From Oryzias latipes (taxonomy: Eukaryota > Chordata > Actinopteri > Beloniformes > Adrianichthyidae), in contig NC_019873.2 in assembly GCF_002234675.1 (NCBI RefSeq), forward strand, positions 10,937,740-11,001,739: 64,000 nucleotides of DNA, read 5' to 3'. The notes beneath the pieces were generated by a model. That model was not told where the DNA came from. It saw only the letters and a program-made list of their open reading frames with translations, and did not search any database. The position numbers and the translations under genes were made by a program. Positions within the stretch are counted from its first letter, which is position 1. Each line of letters starts with the position of its first letter. This document shows, piece after piece, positions 1-11,300 of this stretch.

Positions 1-430
1 CAAAGAGTTCTCTTTTGGACTCTTATGACATCATGACCTTCTCCCAGTCCTCTTCTGGATCCTCCATGTGGTCTGGAGAACATTAAACATGGCTGGACAT
101 GTGCTGGCTTAATCAGGGGGACTTTGAAGCACTGCAGGATGTGAATCCAGAGTGTTATTACAGTGAGCTTTGTTACGAAGGTTCCAGCTGTCTTCAGATC
201 ATTGAAGACAATGAGTTAGTTACCTCACTGTTCTCCAGATCATTTGTTCCCCACCAGGTGGAGGAATATTCTCAGTAATTTCTCAGTGATTCCTTCCATT
301 TTGTAGTAATTGCTCCAACAGCTGACCTCTTCTCATCAACCTGTTTGCTTATTGTAAAATGGTTCATTCCAGCCTGGTTCAGCTGAAGACTCCTGTTCCT
401 GGTGTCCTTTGACAGCTCTCTGGTCTTGGC

Positions 431-433
431 CAT
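431..433 (-). pseudogene. Start codon of a broken Tc1-like transposase running to the left edge
   Basis: From the ATG at 431-433 on the minus strand about 45 codons are intact; stops then interrupt the frame several times before position 1. Only the N-terminal DNA-binding part can be recognised. Confidence 0.6.
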
Positions 434-525
434 GGTGCAGAGGTTACAGTCTGTTTACGGGTGTGGACAGGTGTCTTTCATACAGATAACCAGTTCAAAC
501 AGATGACATTAATAAAGGTAACAAG

Positions 526-1403
526 TAGGGATGGGTATCGTTAAGGTTTTAACGGTACTACTACTATTATCGATACTGCTTATCGATCCGGTATTTTAAC
601 TGTACTCTTATCGATACTTTTTGAGAACGAAAAATAAATAAATAAATAAATAACAAATTAAGAACAAAGTGTTTTAGTTCCTCACTATGCAACAACATTA
701 TTTTTTTAACAAAACATTTTACTTTATGCATGAGAATGTTCCAGACAGGATATTCATTTAATTATTTAATCTAATTATTTTTATTATTTATGAGCGGGAT
801 GTTTCCTTTGATTTTTTGTCCATTTTCCACAACCTTGAATAGACTTTTCTGTCTGTCAAACACCAGAGTTAAGTTAAGTTAAGTTAAGTTAAGTTAAGTT
901 AAATGATGGAAACAAATTCACTTTGATGCAGACTCCTTTCTATTTTGCCAACTCTATTTATTTTTCTTTAAATCCAGTAAACCCAATAAATGATATTAAT
1001 TTTACGGATGACAACTATCATTAGTTATTAATTATTATTAAGTATTAGGAAGCAGCTGATAGTTTGTCACGGGTCTGGAATCATAAGCGGTGAATCTAAG
1101 CCCCGCCTCTCTACCTGTTTGTTGTTTCCCGCCCCCCCCCCGTGCACACAAATAGACAGACAGAGCTCTCCTCTTCAACGAGAATACCGAAATTAAAATA
1201 ATCATTAATTAACGGAACATTGACTGACTTGATGAGTTAAATATGGCAGATAACGTTTATATTTTGTGGAACACAAAAAAAAGAAAAAGTGACTTCTCCA
1301 GTACCGATAGCAGAACCGTTCAGGTCAGATCTTAACGATACTGCGGTCTTGAAGAATGTGGCCCCGGGGCTGGTTCAATACCGGGGCACGGTACCCATCC
1401 CTA
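526..1403. mobile_element. hAT-type MITE inserted in the Tc1 remnant
   Basis: Terminal inverted repeats TAGGGATGGGTA... and ...TACCCATCCCTA are flanked by a perfect 8-bp target duplication GTAACAAG (518-525 and 1404-1411). The 878 bp are non-coding and include an (AAGTT)n run at about 868-903. TSD length and terminus favour the hAT superfamily. Confidence 0.85.
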
Positions 1404-1643
1404 GTAACAAGTGGAGGATAGAAGAGCTTCTTAAAGAAGTAACGGCTCTGAGAAACAGAATTTGTGTTGTTTGTAGGAGATAGATCCTTTCTTTACATTC
1501 TGTCTCTATAATGAACATTACAGACCATCCTCATCTTTGAGGGGGACAACTCGCAGAATCATGACTGACACACTTTTTTTTGACAAAAAAAGGCAGAAGT
1601 TCATACATGAATGTAATAATAAAGACATGAATTTGTTTCTGCA

Positions 1644-1649
1644 TTTATT
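1644..1649 (-). promoter_or_regulatory. Candidate polyadenylation signal of the ARHGEF33-type gene
   Basis: The minus strand reads AATAAA 534 bp beyond the stop codon at 2183. It lies between the 3' UTR and the end of the Tc1 remnant near 1585. Confidence 0.35.
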
Positions 1650-2182
1650 TTTATCAAGTCCTTTTCAGTATTTTATACATGTGAATCAGGAAAGAAGCTG
1701 GTAAAAACTATAAACATCGTAAGTAGAGAGAAGTTTTGAAGGTTACTATAAAATTGTAAAGGTTTTTTTTGACAGGAAAACAAAAACATGAGTTCAGGCG
1801 TCTAATTTCCTGTTTCATTAACACAAAGGAGAAGTTTATGCATCTTTTGCTTTAGTCCTTTTTTCAAACTCTAAATCCAGAATACATTTTCATCGGCATT
1901 TCCTTAACTTAAGTGTTGTGTATCAGTAACAGGAATTCAAGTAGAAACCTTGTGTTTCCTGAGATCTTGCAGACAAAGTCCAGTTTGAAGAGCAGAGACT
2001 GGGAAATGTGTTAGTTGTGAAGAAAACGCAAGTATAAATGTATAAATAAAGGAAAATCATTGCTTTTTTTGGTTACATCTTAAGTGCTTTCTCTCAGTTT
2101 GAAGGCTGCAAACATTTTTTACATGCTTGGAGGAAACCTGGAGTGACTCAGCGTTTTAGCTGCTCCGTGGCGCAGGAGGACG

Positions 2183-2306
2183 TCAGACCGCCGTGCCGCG
2201 GTTGATCTCAAGGTGGATCAGTTTGGGATTTTTCCCCGGTGTGTCGTGTTCACCGCTGCTTTGATGTTCCGGTGTTTTTTCTCCCACTTTCTTCTCGTCA
2301 CCTGAC
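2183..2306 (-). CDS. arhgef33: Terminal coding exon of the ARHGEF33-type gene
   Basis: This exon is too short for simple ORF finding. It has an acceptor of the form CCAAGCAG at 2307-2308 (minus strand) and encodes 40 hydrophilic residues starting [14 protein letters not shown] and ending [13 protein letters not shown] before a TGA at 2183-2185. It joins in phase to the exon ending at 5082, whose last codons AAG AAA AA abut GTAAGA. Without splicing, that exon would read straight into a TAA after FKKLFKKK. The ending TAV could be a class I PDZ-ligand-like C-terminus (inference). Confidence 0.72.
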
Positions 2307-5300
2307 CTGCTTGGAAGAGGAAAGAAGGTGAAATATATCACATATTGAATGAACTGAGAACATTTCTAAAGAATACAACCATAAAAGTCGACTAACAGTG
2401 TTTAATTCATGCTTATTAAAATGTTTTTAGTCTTTTTGATGGGGGAAAGTCTTTATTTATCCACAGACACAAGAGTCACTGTAACTTTATTTGTGTTATC
2501 ACTCTGTGCTAACATCTTTACCTAAAGAAGTTTGTGTTAATAAAAGTACATTTGGAGGTAGAGGGTTTAGCCACCAAGCCCCTGTTTTATGGAATAAGCT
2601 CCCAGCTCATGTTAGAGAGGCCGACTCAGTTTCTACATTCAAAGTTAGACTGAAAACATTCCTCTTTGGACTGGCTTATTATCAGACTAGTTAGTATTCA
2701 GAGATTATTTAACTTAATGTTAATGTGTTAAATTGAAATTAATAACAATAACAAATTGTTTTTAGTAGGCTGCTAGAAGTTGAAGCTGGGGTAACTATGG
2801 TGCACTGGGGTTCTGTCCTCTTTTCTCATCTACTTCTATCCTCCTTCTCTTCTCTATTCTTGATTATTATTCATAATTTAGTTCCCTCTGTTTGGTGCAG
2901 TGCGATTCATGTACTGTCCCTCTTTCCCTCTCCCCTCCTGGAGGGATGGGTACTGCTTCTACACCTGGCTGTGTGCCTCCTGCCTCTGGCTCATCTCTGG
3001 CTCGTCTCTGCTCTGTACCTGACCGAGTACCTCATCTCTGCTCCTGCTCCTACACCTGGCTGTGGATCCTGTCTCCGGCCCGACTCGCGCCCCTGACTGT
3101 CCCCCCAACTCCGGCTGGATGAAGCTCGTCTGCTGGACTTTAAATATGTAGTTGTAGAGTTAGATAAGTTAGTTCTTCTCTAAGAGTTCAGGTAAATCGC
3201 CTGTCCGTCCTGGGGGAGGATCCCTCCTTCATGTGGGCACCCCTTAGGGTTCCTTCGTATTTTCAGGAATCCGTTTTTTTTAGGAGTTTTTCCGAAGGGG
3301 GTCTAAGGGCAGGGATGTCCAGTTTAGCTTAGTCAGTTTGTTAGTTCATTTTAGTATTTTCCTATTGAATTCTATGTATTCATGATCCTTTTGATTTCAT
3401 GTTTCACTTTTTCAATTACCGATACGAAGCCCATCGAGACAACTGTTATTGTGAATTTGGGCTATACAAATAAGACTGAATTGAATTGAATTGAATTGTT
3501 TTTAGTCTGCAGAAAGCACTTTCTTTCAGCAGCTTTAAAGGATTTATTTGTACAATAGTGAGAAAATATGTATTTCCCCCCAAGAATCTGTCCTGTTATT
3601 TCTTCTTTAAGCTTGGAAGAAGGTCATGTAATCAAATGAGACCAACATGAAACTTTGCGATATAAACGCCACGAAAAATACTGAGTTGGATTCCTGAAAC
3701 ACCATAGCAACTGTGAAGCATGGTGGTGGAAACATAATGGTTGGGGCTGCTTTTCTGCAAAGAGGACAGGAGGACTGATCTGTATTACGGAACAGATAAA
3801 TGGAGCCATTTTGGGAAAAAACCTTCCATCAGCGAGAGCACTGAGGAGGAAACATGGCCGATATTCCAGCAGGAATGATCCCAAACACATCACCATGGCA
3901 ACGAAGGAGCATCTCTGTAGAAAAGCATTTCAAGGTTCCGGAGTGGTCTAACTAGTCTGCTCTGCTCTGTTGATGGAGTTTAAAGTCCATTTTGCCTAGC
4001 AACAGCCCCAAAACATCACTGCCCTAGAGAAGATCTGCAGGAAAGAATGGACCAAAATAGACCTACAGGAAACCTTTGACCTCTGTCATTAATAACCAGG
4101 GTTAAAGTATTGAAGTAAACTTTAGTTATTGACCAAATATTTATTTTACACACCATTATACAAATAAATTCTTGAAAAATCAAACAATGTGACTGATGGA
4201 TTCCTTGTTTATATTTGGTCTTTTACAGTTCATGTGTTTCTATGTTACACATTGCAGACCAGTGTCTGAATGTGTGTGTGACTGGGTGAATGAGTCTGTG
4301 ACTGTAAAGCGCTTTGTCCTTGTAGGAAGAAAGGCGCTATATAAGTATACGCCATTTACCATTTGCCATCTTTTTAAAAGGGACAATTTGCAGAATCGCT
4401 GACAAACAAACACTCTTTTGTGTGCTTTTCTCACAAATTGTTTGTAACCCGGCTCATAAGCGGCATCATCGTCAGGATAACTGCTGCCTGACTGATCACA
4501 GTTCTGAAGGAGTGAAAAAGCAGCAGAGCTCGATAGCTGAAAGGCTGAAATACTGGTGTTTAATGAATAAATCATTCAATCAACTGCAAAGGAAAGCATC
4601 TTGTATTTTTCTGTCATTATTCTTCATGTTGGTTCACATAGTGCTTGCAGTCTGTAATGTAATCCTCAGCAGGATGATGTCAGCTTTTGGCCTGCCTCAG
4701 CTTCAGTCTTTGGTTCTGCCATGATTGTGCCGTCCAGAGAAAAGTGTGAGCTTAACATTTAATTGAGGCCTCTGATTGGCCAGTTAATAACTTGAATAAG
4801 TTTCACTACAGAAAAAACATCATGAAACAAAAGAAGATTATCAAGAAAAACAGGTATCAGAGCAAGAACGGTTATTCTGACTAATGTAATGACTGAGTTA
4901 CAGCTGTTTATTTCTCTGTGGAAGTCTGTGGGATTTTGGCTTCTTTGAACCAGCGGGTACTTCCTGGTCAATGGTTCAAGTGCAATGTTCTAGAAGAAGT
5001 TACCCAGGAACCTGACGTGAGCTCATTTCTGACCCTCACTGCTTTACTCTGTTTTTCTCCAGCTTCCTCTGATGTTCTTACTTTTTCTTGAAGAGTTTCT
5101 TGAAAGAGCTCCTGAAGCCTCCCTTGTCCTTGCGACTCCTCTCACTGAAGGAGGTGTGGTTCTCCTCCATCCTCCACTTGGATTCATCCCCCCATGACTG
5201 AAGACTGGAGTCCTGGTGGGATTCAGCACAGCTCCGCTTACATTTTTTTAACGGTTTGCAAATCCCAGAATGCTCTCATGAACTCACAATGCTGAGCAGT

Positions 5301-8300
5301 CCGTGAAGGTCGGCGCTCTGTTTATCGGCGTTACTGAGCGGAGTGTGGATTTTGTGTGATGGAGTGGAGCATCCTTTGCTGCCCTTACTGCCCTGACGCT
5401 CCAGCTTGGCGTGGCTGCCTATTGCCACAGACAGTCCAGTGTCCAGACTCACCGTGTTCTCCATCTGCAGGCCATTCAGTGACTGGACCACAGAGAAGAA
5501 ACCAAAACAAGTGAATGTTTCTGCACTGAAACTTTATCTAAGGAGTTCCAATAAACAGGCTTACCTTGCTCTTGCGCTGGCTGGCCTGAAGGGGGCGGTG
5601 CAGATTGCGACGCGTCATCACAGCTTCATCAGGGGAAACGCAGCCCCTGCTGGCTGGTTTGCTGACACCGTTACCTTGTTTTCCGCCGTTGCCGAAGACG
5701 TTGCGGTTTGTGGGAGCGTTTGTTGCGATGGTGTGATGCAACGCCGAAGGGCCTTTGGGGCATTTCACAAATGCAATGTCGATGGAGGAGTCGGAGGAGG
5801 CGGAGGAGCAGCGGTCAAACAGAGGAGCATCCTGAAGGGACCCTCCGTCCTCATCGTAGAGATTTTCCATCCCTGGGGGGTCTGGAGGGAGGAGGAACTC
5901 CCCGAGCGCATCGGCCAGAGCCGAGCCGGGCTGAACCTGACGCAACTCTGCAGTTCTGGATGGAAGGTGGTGCTGGCCTGATGCAGACATTTCAGCCTCT
6001 GGGATGCTGCCGAGGCCTGGAGGTCAAAGGTTAACGTTTGCAAAAATCATTCCCTTAAATCACTTTTTTGTGACATCTGATTTTTTTTAATGGATAAAAA
6101 ATATAAAATTCCAAATATAAATCGGTCCAATTTTTTATTAGAACTTGTAAACAAAAGTTAGTTAAAAAAAAACAAGCTCTCCACATGTTTAATTTTTGTA
6201 ATTCGTCTTTTTTATTATTAAATAAAGCTTTCAGTTAATTTATTTAGTTTTTTTAATAAATAAACAAATTGCACAGAAATTTTCATTAAAAATTACTTTA
6301 TGCACTCAAATGTATAAACAAATTATGAATTTGATAATTCAATTTATAATTTTACAATTACTGAGATTTTAACTTAGGTGGCAAATTCTGCAAGTCTGTC
6401 TTTTATTTTGAAATCCTCTGGCCTCTATATGTGTGTCTTGTTTTTTGTTATTGTTTATTTCAGGATGAGCATGAATTTACTCAAAGATGCAGATCATGGC
6501 CATGTCGGCCTCCACCGGGGATTTTGTGGGGACTTTGGTCAAACTTGAATCTCCTGATGGGCCAAACTTTACAATATTTTCCGCACGTGTGTGGGTGTGT
6601 GCGTGTGTGTATTAATGTGGAGTATATGTGTCCTGCTTGTGTCTCCATCCCTTTTTGACCTGTCTGTTTCTGGTTCCGGGAATCTGGATCGGAGCCGAAG
6701 AAAGGCAGCTGGGCCGGCCACTCTGTGTCGTAGCGGTTTTCCGAATCCTGGTCGCAGTCCCAGTTCTGGAAAGTGTGGGCCTGGATCTGCTCCAGCAGAC
6801 ACTGCTTCCTGCGCCGGACCATGTTGGCGTGCTCTCTGTGGGGAGCGCATCTGGTTTGAGCAGATCTGGAAGCAGACATCATCCAGTTGGAAGAGCGGAA
6901 TTAACACTCACAACATTGCACCGCTGCCTGGGTACGGGGAGCAGATGTTGTTGGTTTGGATCCCGCTCTCCACTGTCTTTAACAGCTGTTTCATGGTAGA
7001 CCTGTTGGTGGCGCACAGCTCAATTCAGACTCCTCATAGTCTCCTTCTGGGAGAAAGCGTTGTGTATGTCTCCTGACCTCTTCACCTCCTTCCGGTTGAG
7101 CAGCAGCAGCTCCTGGTTGTGCTGCAGCAGGTGATGATACTGCGCCGTGAAGGCCCGGAACTGCTGGATGCAAACCACCAGCAGGTAGTAGTCTGGATGC
7201 TCGGCGTCCGTCTGTCTCAGCAGGCCCTGCATCCAAAGAAAAAGTCATAGAAAAATCCAGAAATCAGGGAGATGAATATGGTTAAGGCAAATAAAAAGGG
7301 CCAGAATATTTTCCGAACATTTTCCTAAATTATGTATCAAAACAAAACAATTAACCATCCACCTCAACTTTTCAATGAGTTAATCATTTATTTTGAGTTT
7401 GTTGCTGCTCTGGAACATAAATGGATCAAAACTTGACAAGAACCAAACATTTCACCACATCTGGAAATAAAAAAAACTACCAAGAAAACAAACCATTTGG
7501 AATCCTGAATGGACTGATTACCACTAACAAATGGAGCACCCCACGGCTTTAATATAGGACCACTAATTTTTCATCTGTGCAAGTATAAAATTGATATGTT
7601 TCATGTGATATTTATAACCTCTGTGGTTCGATTGAAAATTTATAGAATATCCTAATTTGTTTAACCCTTGTGCTATCTTAGATGACCCCACCCTTCCATT
7701 GACGTGTTCTCCCTACCATGACAAAGGTGGATAAAGGTGGAAAGATTTCATGTAATCCATGGACACCAGTGAAGATCACAAATCATTGAAGAAAAAAGGT
7801 TCAGCGCACTGTCTAGTGGGTCTAGATGACCCAACTCCCAATGTTAAAGTGCCTAGGATAGCACAAGGGTTACATGAATTCCAATAGCAGTTTGGTCTTT
7901 TGAGCTAAAGGTGGCAGTTTAACCCTCAGCTCCAGAAAGGCTTCACATGAGGAGAATATAAAGACGGATGCGACTCCAACGTTTTTTTTTGGCAAAATTG
8001 TTTTGAAAACCAGTGTCACCTGGAGCAGCAGCAGGTATTCTGGGATCCTCTGGACAGGCTGAAGGAGCAACGTGTGAAGGGAGGGTTTGGACTCGTCTCC
8101 TATGATGTCACTCTAGTGGTGGCCAATTGGAGTGTAGGTGGAGAACATGAACAGATGAGAGCAGCAGATGGAGGCTTCCAGGTAGCAGCATCTTACAATT
8201 ATTGTGTTTGGGGTTCTCTGCAAAGTTGGAATCACCTCCAAAAAAGCCGAAGACTTGGAGGAGCTGGAGGCCAGCATGGTGACGACGGACAGACAGTCTG

Positions 8301-11300
8301 GAAGTTCCTTCAGGTACGACACGTAGAAGTCCAGGAAATCACTCTGAAACAGAGAAAACCTTCATTTTTTTGGATCAAATCATGTTCAAGTCCCATTTTA
8401 TGTCAGAGATGGTCCATGTGTCCCCACATCTTTGTGTTCTAGAGTCTGTCGTGAAGCTTAAATTGTTATTATTACCCGGAGGGAAGTTCTGTTGTTAATT
8501 TTTTTTCGTATTTTCTGTTTTTTGGAAACTTGAATGAACTTATCTTTTTACCGCGGTCCTGAAGATGGATGGAGATGATGCAATACAACACCCATTTAAA
8601 GTTGGAAATGATTTCTAATCATATGTTGCATCAAATAAAATGTAAAAATCTGCAGTTTGGAATAAAACTGCACAATAGTTTTGATAAATGTTGTACCCTA
8701 GTTTAAAAAAACAGCGACAACACGAGAAAAATGCTTGAAAAAGCAGGAGGCCTGTTGAATCCATGAAGCTCTGAGTTTGCATGATTCAGGGTAAAGAGTC
8801 CAAACTGGACTTCAGGACCTGTATGAGGTCAAAGGTCGGATCCCAACCAAAGCAGGAGGCCGCCGTGACCAGGAAGCAGAAGCACAAGACTAAAACTTTC
8901 CACGTCTTACCTCCTTGCTGGTGAGTCTCATAAATACATCTCCCATGATGCCTTTCCACTGACACTTGAGCACTCGCTCCTGGAGTGTGTGGAGGAGCTC
9001 AAGGTGCTGCTGGATCAGGAATCTTAAGGAGCTGGGAAACGGACTGAGGAGGGGGCAGATGAGAAACACAACAAACAAAACAAGGAATTATCAGCCTCAT
9101 GGGGGGGACAAGTGTTCCGAGTCCCTTAGTCTCGGACGCCATGACCACGTTAACTGGCCGGTCAGAGTTCAGCTCGGTTGTTTCAGTGAGATCATTTGTA
9201 GCACGTGCGAGAAAGCCCAGCACTGATTGAGTTAACAAGCAGAGTCCCGTTTAAAAGAGCATTTTTCTGTCCAGTGTTAATAGTCTGCTTATTTGATTTA
9301 TCCATTTCCTGTTGTCCTTGACTGAAATCTCCTAAATTAGATAAGAAGCCCCATGTGGAATCTGGAGGTTTGTAGCATGGATGTTCTTCAGGATTCAGGC
9401 TGACGAGTTCACTCTGGACTCACTGAGAGTCCACCTTAAATGTGAGCGACAGTAAAAATACAAACGTTGTGTTTTAGAACGTCTTCCCCTCAGCGCTGTA
9501 TTATGGGGAAACAGTTTTAAATCCAGTATTTCCCGACTGATCTTCAGCAGCTGGTCTCTGAACAAACACCTGAACACTTCAACAGAAATCTGCAAACTGG
9601 TGATGAAGATGACGGCTGTTTTTCTCATTTGTGACACGACGCCTCACCGTTTGTCCTTGGAGGCCAGAGCCTCGGAGCCGTTGAAGGAGATGTTAGCTTT
9701 CAGCAGGAGTGACAGATGAGAGACGTAGAATCGCTCAGACTCCAGCAGCTCCAGAGCCGCCCTCTGCCTCTTACCTGCACACAACCCGAAATGTAGTAGG
9801 TGGTTTGATGACAGCACTTTTTAGAGAAAATACACAGTTCATCTACTGTTGTTGGTGCATCACAGCTATGCGTTTGTAAACCTAAGTTGGTGCACCTTGT
9901 GTTTGACTTCTGGTCGTGCTGACTCACCTCAAACCAAAGTTCTCTCAAAAATCTGTCAAGATGTTTTAGTAGTATGACTTTGGTAAACTGGGAAGCTGAA
10001 CCTCTTGATGGACTGTTGGAGTCAATAGCCTGGCGGAGTGATACATTCTATACTGCATGCTTTAACTGTTGCAAACGGGTTGAATACATTAGGACTTGTG
10101 TTTTGCTTTGCTTGATTCACCCAGAAGTGCGAAAAAAGTTTTACTTTTAAAAATAAAGAACTTTTATATTCTATAGCCCAGAGCCATAATGGAGGGGTAA
10201 AAGGACCACATGTGTCGCCGAGCAACAGGCTGCTGACCCCTGATTTAGATAAAGACAAGGGGATGAAGATAAATAAACAAAAAAAATAAACCCCTGCTCA
10301 TTGCAAAAACCGGAAGGAGAAAATACATCTCCCTAAACAAAATAAGACTAGGATAATGAAACATTGAAAAAAGAATCTCTGAATGAGGAATTATTTTCAA
10401 AAGACAAGTTTAGAACAGCGGAAAATAAAATCAATAATAGTGAACAATGACAGTGTAAAAGGAAATTAAATGTATTGTTCTGAGCGTAAACAAATTAAAT
10501 TTACAGCAAATTTAAAATAAAGGGGAAAAAAATAAGAAATAATGAACTTAAAAACACCCTAAATTTAAGAGAATTTGGGGGAAATTAGCTGAAGAAGGAG
10601 CATTAAATGTGTAAAAAAAAAGGTTTAAAAAAACAATGGTGTAATGTGCTCTTTGGTAAAAGCAATACTTTAGAAAAAATGTTTGGTGTAAATGTTGTTT
10701 TTGTCAAATAGATGGTTGCAGGACTGATTTTGTCAGTCCGGGCCTCCGTACATTTACTCATACTGTAAGTTTGAACCTCAGAGCTTTTCTTTGGGTTTAA
10801 AGCAGCTGTTGTTTCGATGCTGTGTGTGGGAATCTCTCACTGTTCTCAGGCGGACTCTCCTGGACGTCCGTCTCATCCCTGCTGCTCCTCTCTTCCCACA
10901 CAGGAGACCTAGAGGAGCAGCTCCTCTGGTGCTGCGCCTCCTGTTCAGAGGTGGAGGCTGCAGCAGAAACACCAGGTTAACCGGCAGCTCCATCACTTCT
11001 TCGGACAGTGGATGCCGACACTCACTCTGTGTGGAGCTTGTGCTCCTCTGTGGAGACTCGCTGAGCGGCAGAGTGGGGAACGAGTGCTGGAACACGCTGA
11101 GCTCTGATTGGCCGGGCGTACAGATGTGCTGGTCAGCTGCGGTCAGCACATCCGCCCTGGAGCTCTTCCTGCTGCATTTGGGAAAGTGTTTGTCTCTGGC
11201 CTCTAAGCTTTAGGTGGGTCATACCTGTGGCATCAGCCGTACCTGTGAGGAAGAGCGATGACGTGCTCTGACTGCAGAACTTCCACCTGCCTCTGCGTGT

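Larger units (their letters stand above)
1..1585 (-). mobile_element. Tc1/mariner remnant, interrupted by a hAT MITE
   Basis: Positions 1-525 and 1404-1585 together read as one Tc1-like element cut at the left edge. The minus strand carries a decayed transposase start at 433 (MAKTRELSKDTRNRSLQ, then a helix-turn-helix-like stretch) with several stops and frameshifts. The non-coding 3' end (GTGTGGACAGGTGTCTTTCA) is typical of fish Tc1 elements. Confidence 0.75.
2307..5081 (-). other. Last intron of the ARHGEF33-type gene (2.8 kb)
   Basis: The intron is filled with a LINE 3' end, a Tc1 remnant and one copy of a 0.5 kb dispersed repeat (about 4765-4985). No host exon was seen inside. Confidence 0.6.

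Noticed and set aside
2797-3096. 99-codon plus ORF rich in Leu and Ser
   Set aside because: Sits in the LINE 3' UTR; CT-rich low-complexity translation.
3478-3497. Short direct repeats resembling a CRISPR or microsatellite
   Set aside because: They are the TTGAA tail of a LINE, seen again in reverse at 50250-50265.
5213-5236. Alternative acceptor giving a 51-bp intron in the RhoGEF
   Set aside because: In phase, but the intron would be very short with no pyrimidine tract (AAAAAAATGTAAG); the acceptor at 5212 gives a more usual 75-bp intron.
5406-5981. 191-codon plus-strand ORF
   Set aside because: Antisense shadow of two coding exons of the ARHGEF33-type gene; the minus strand has the splice sites and family similarity.
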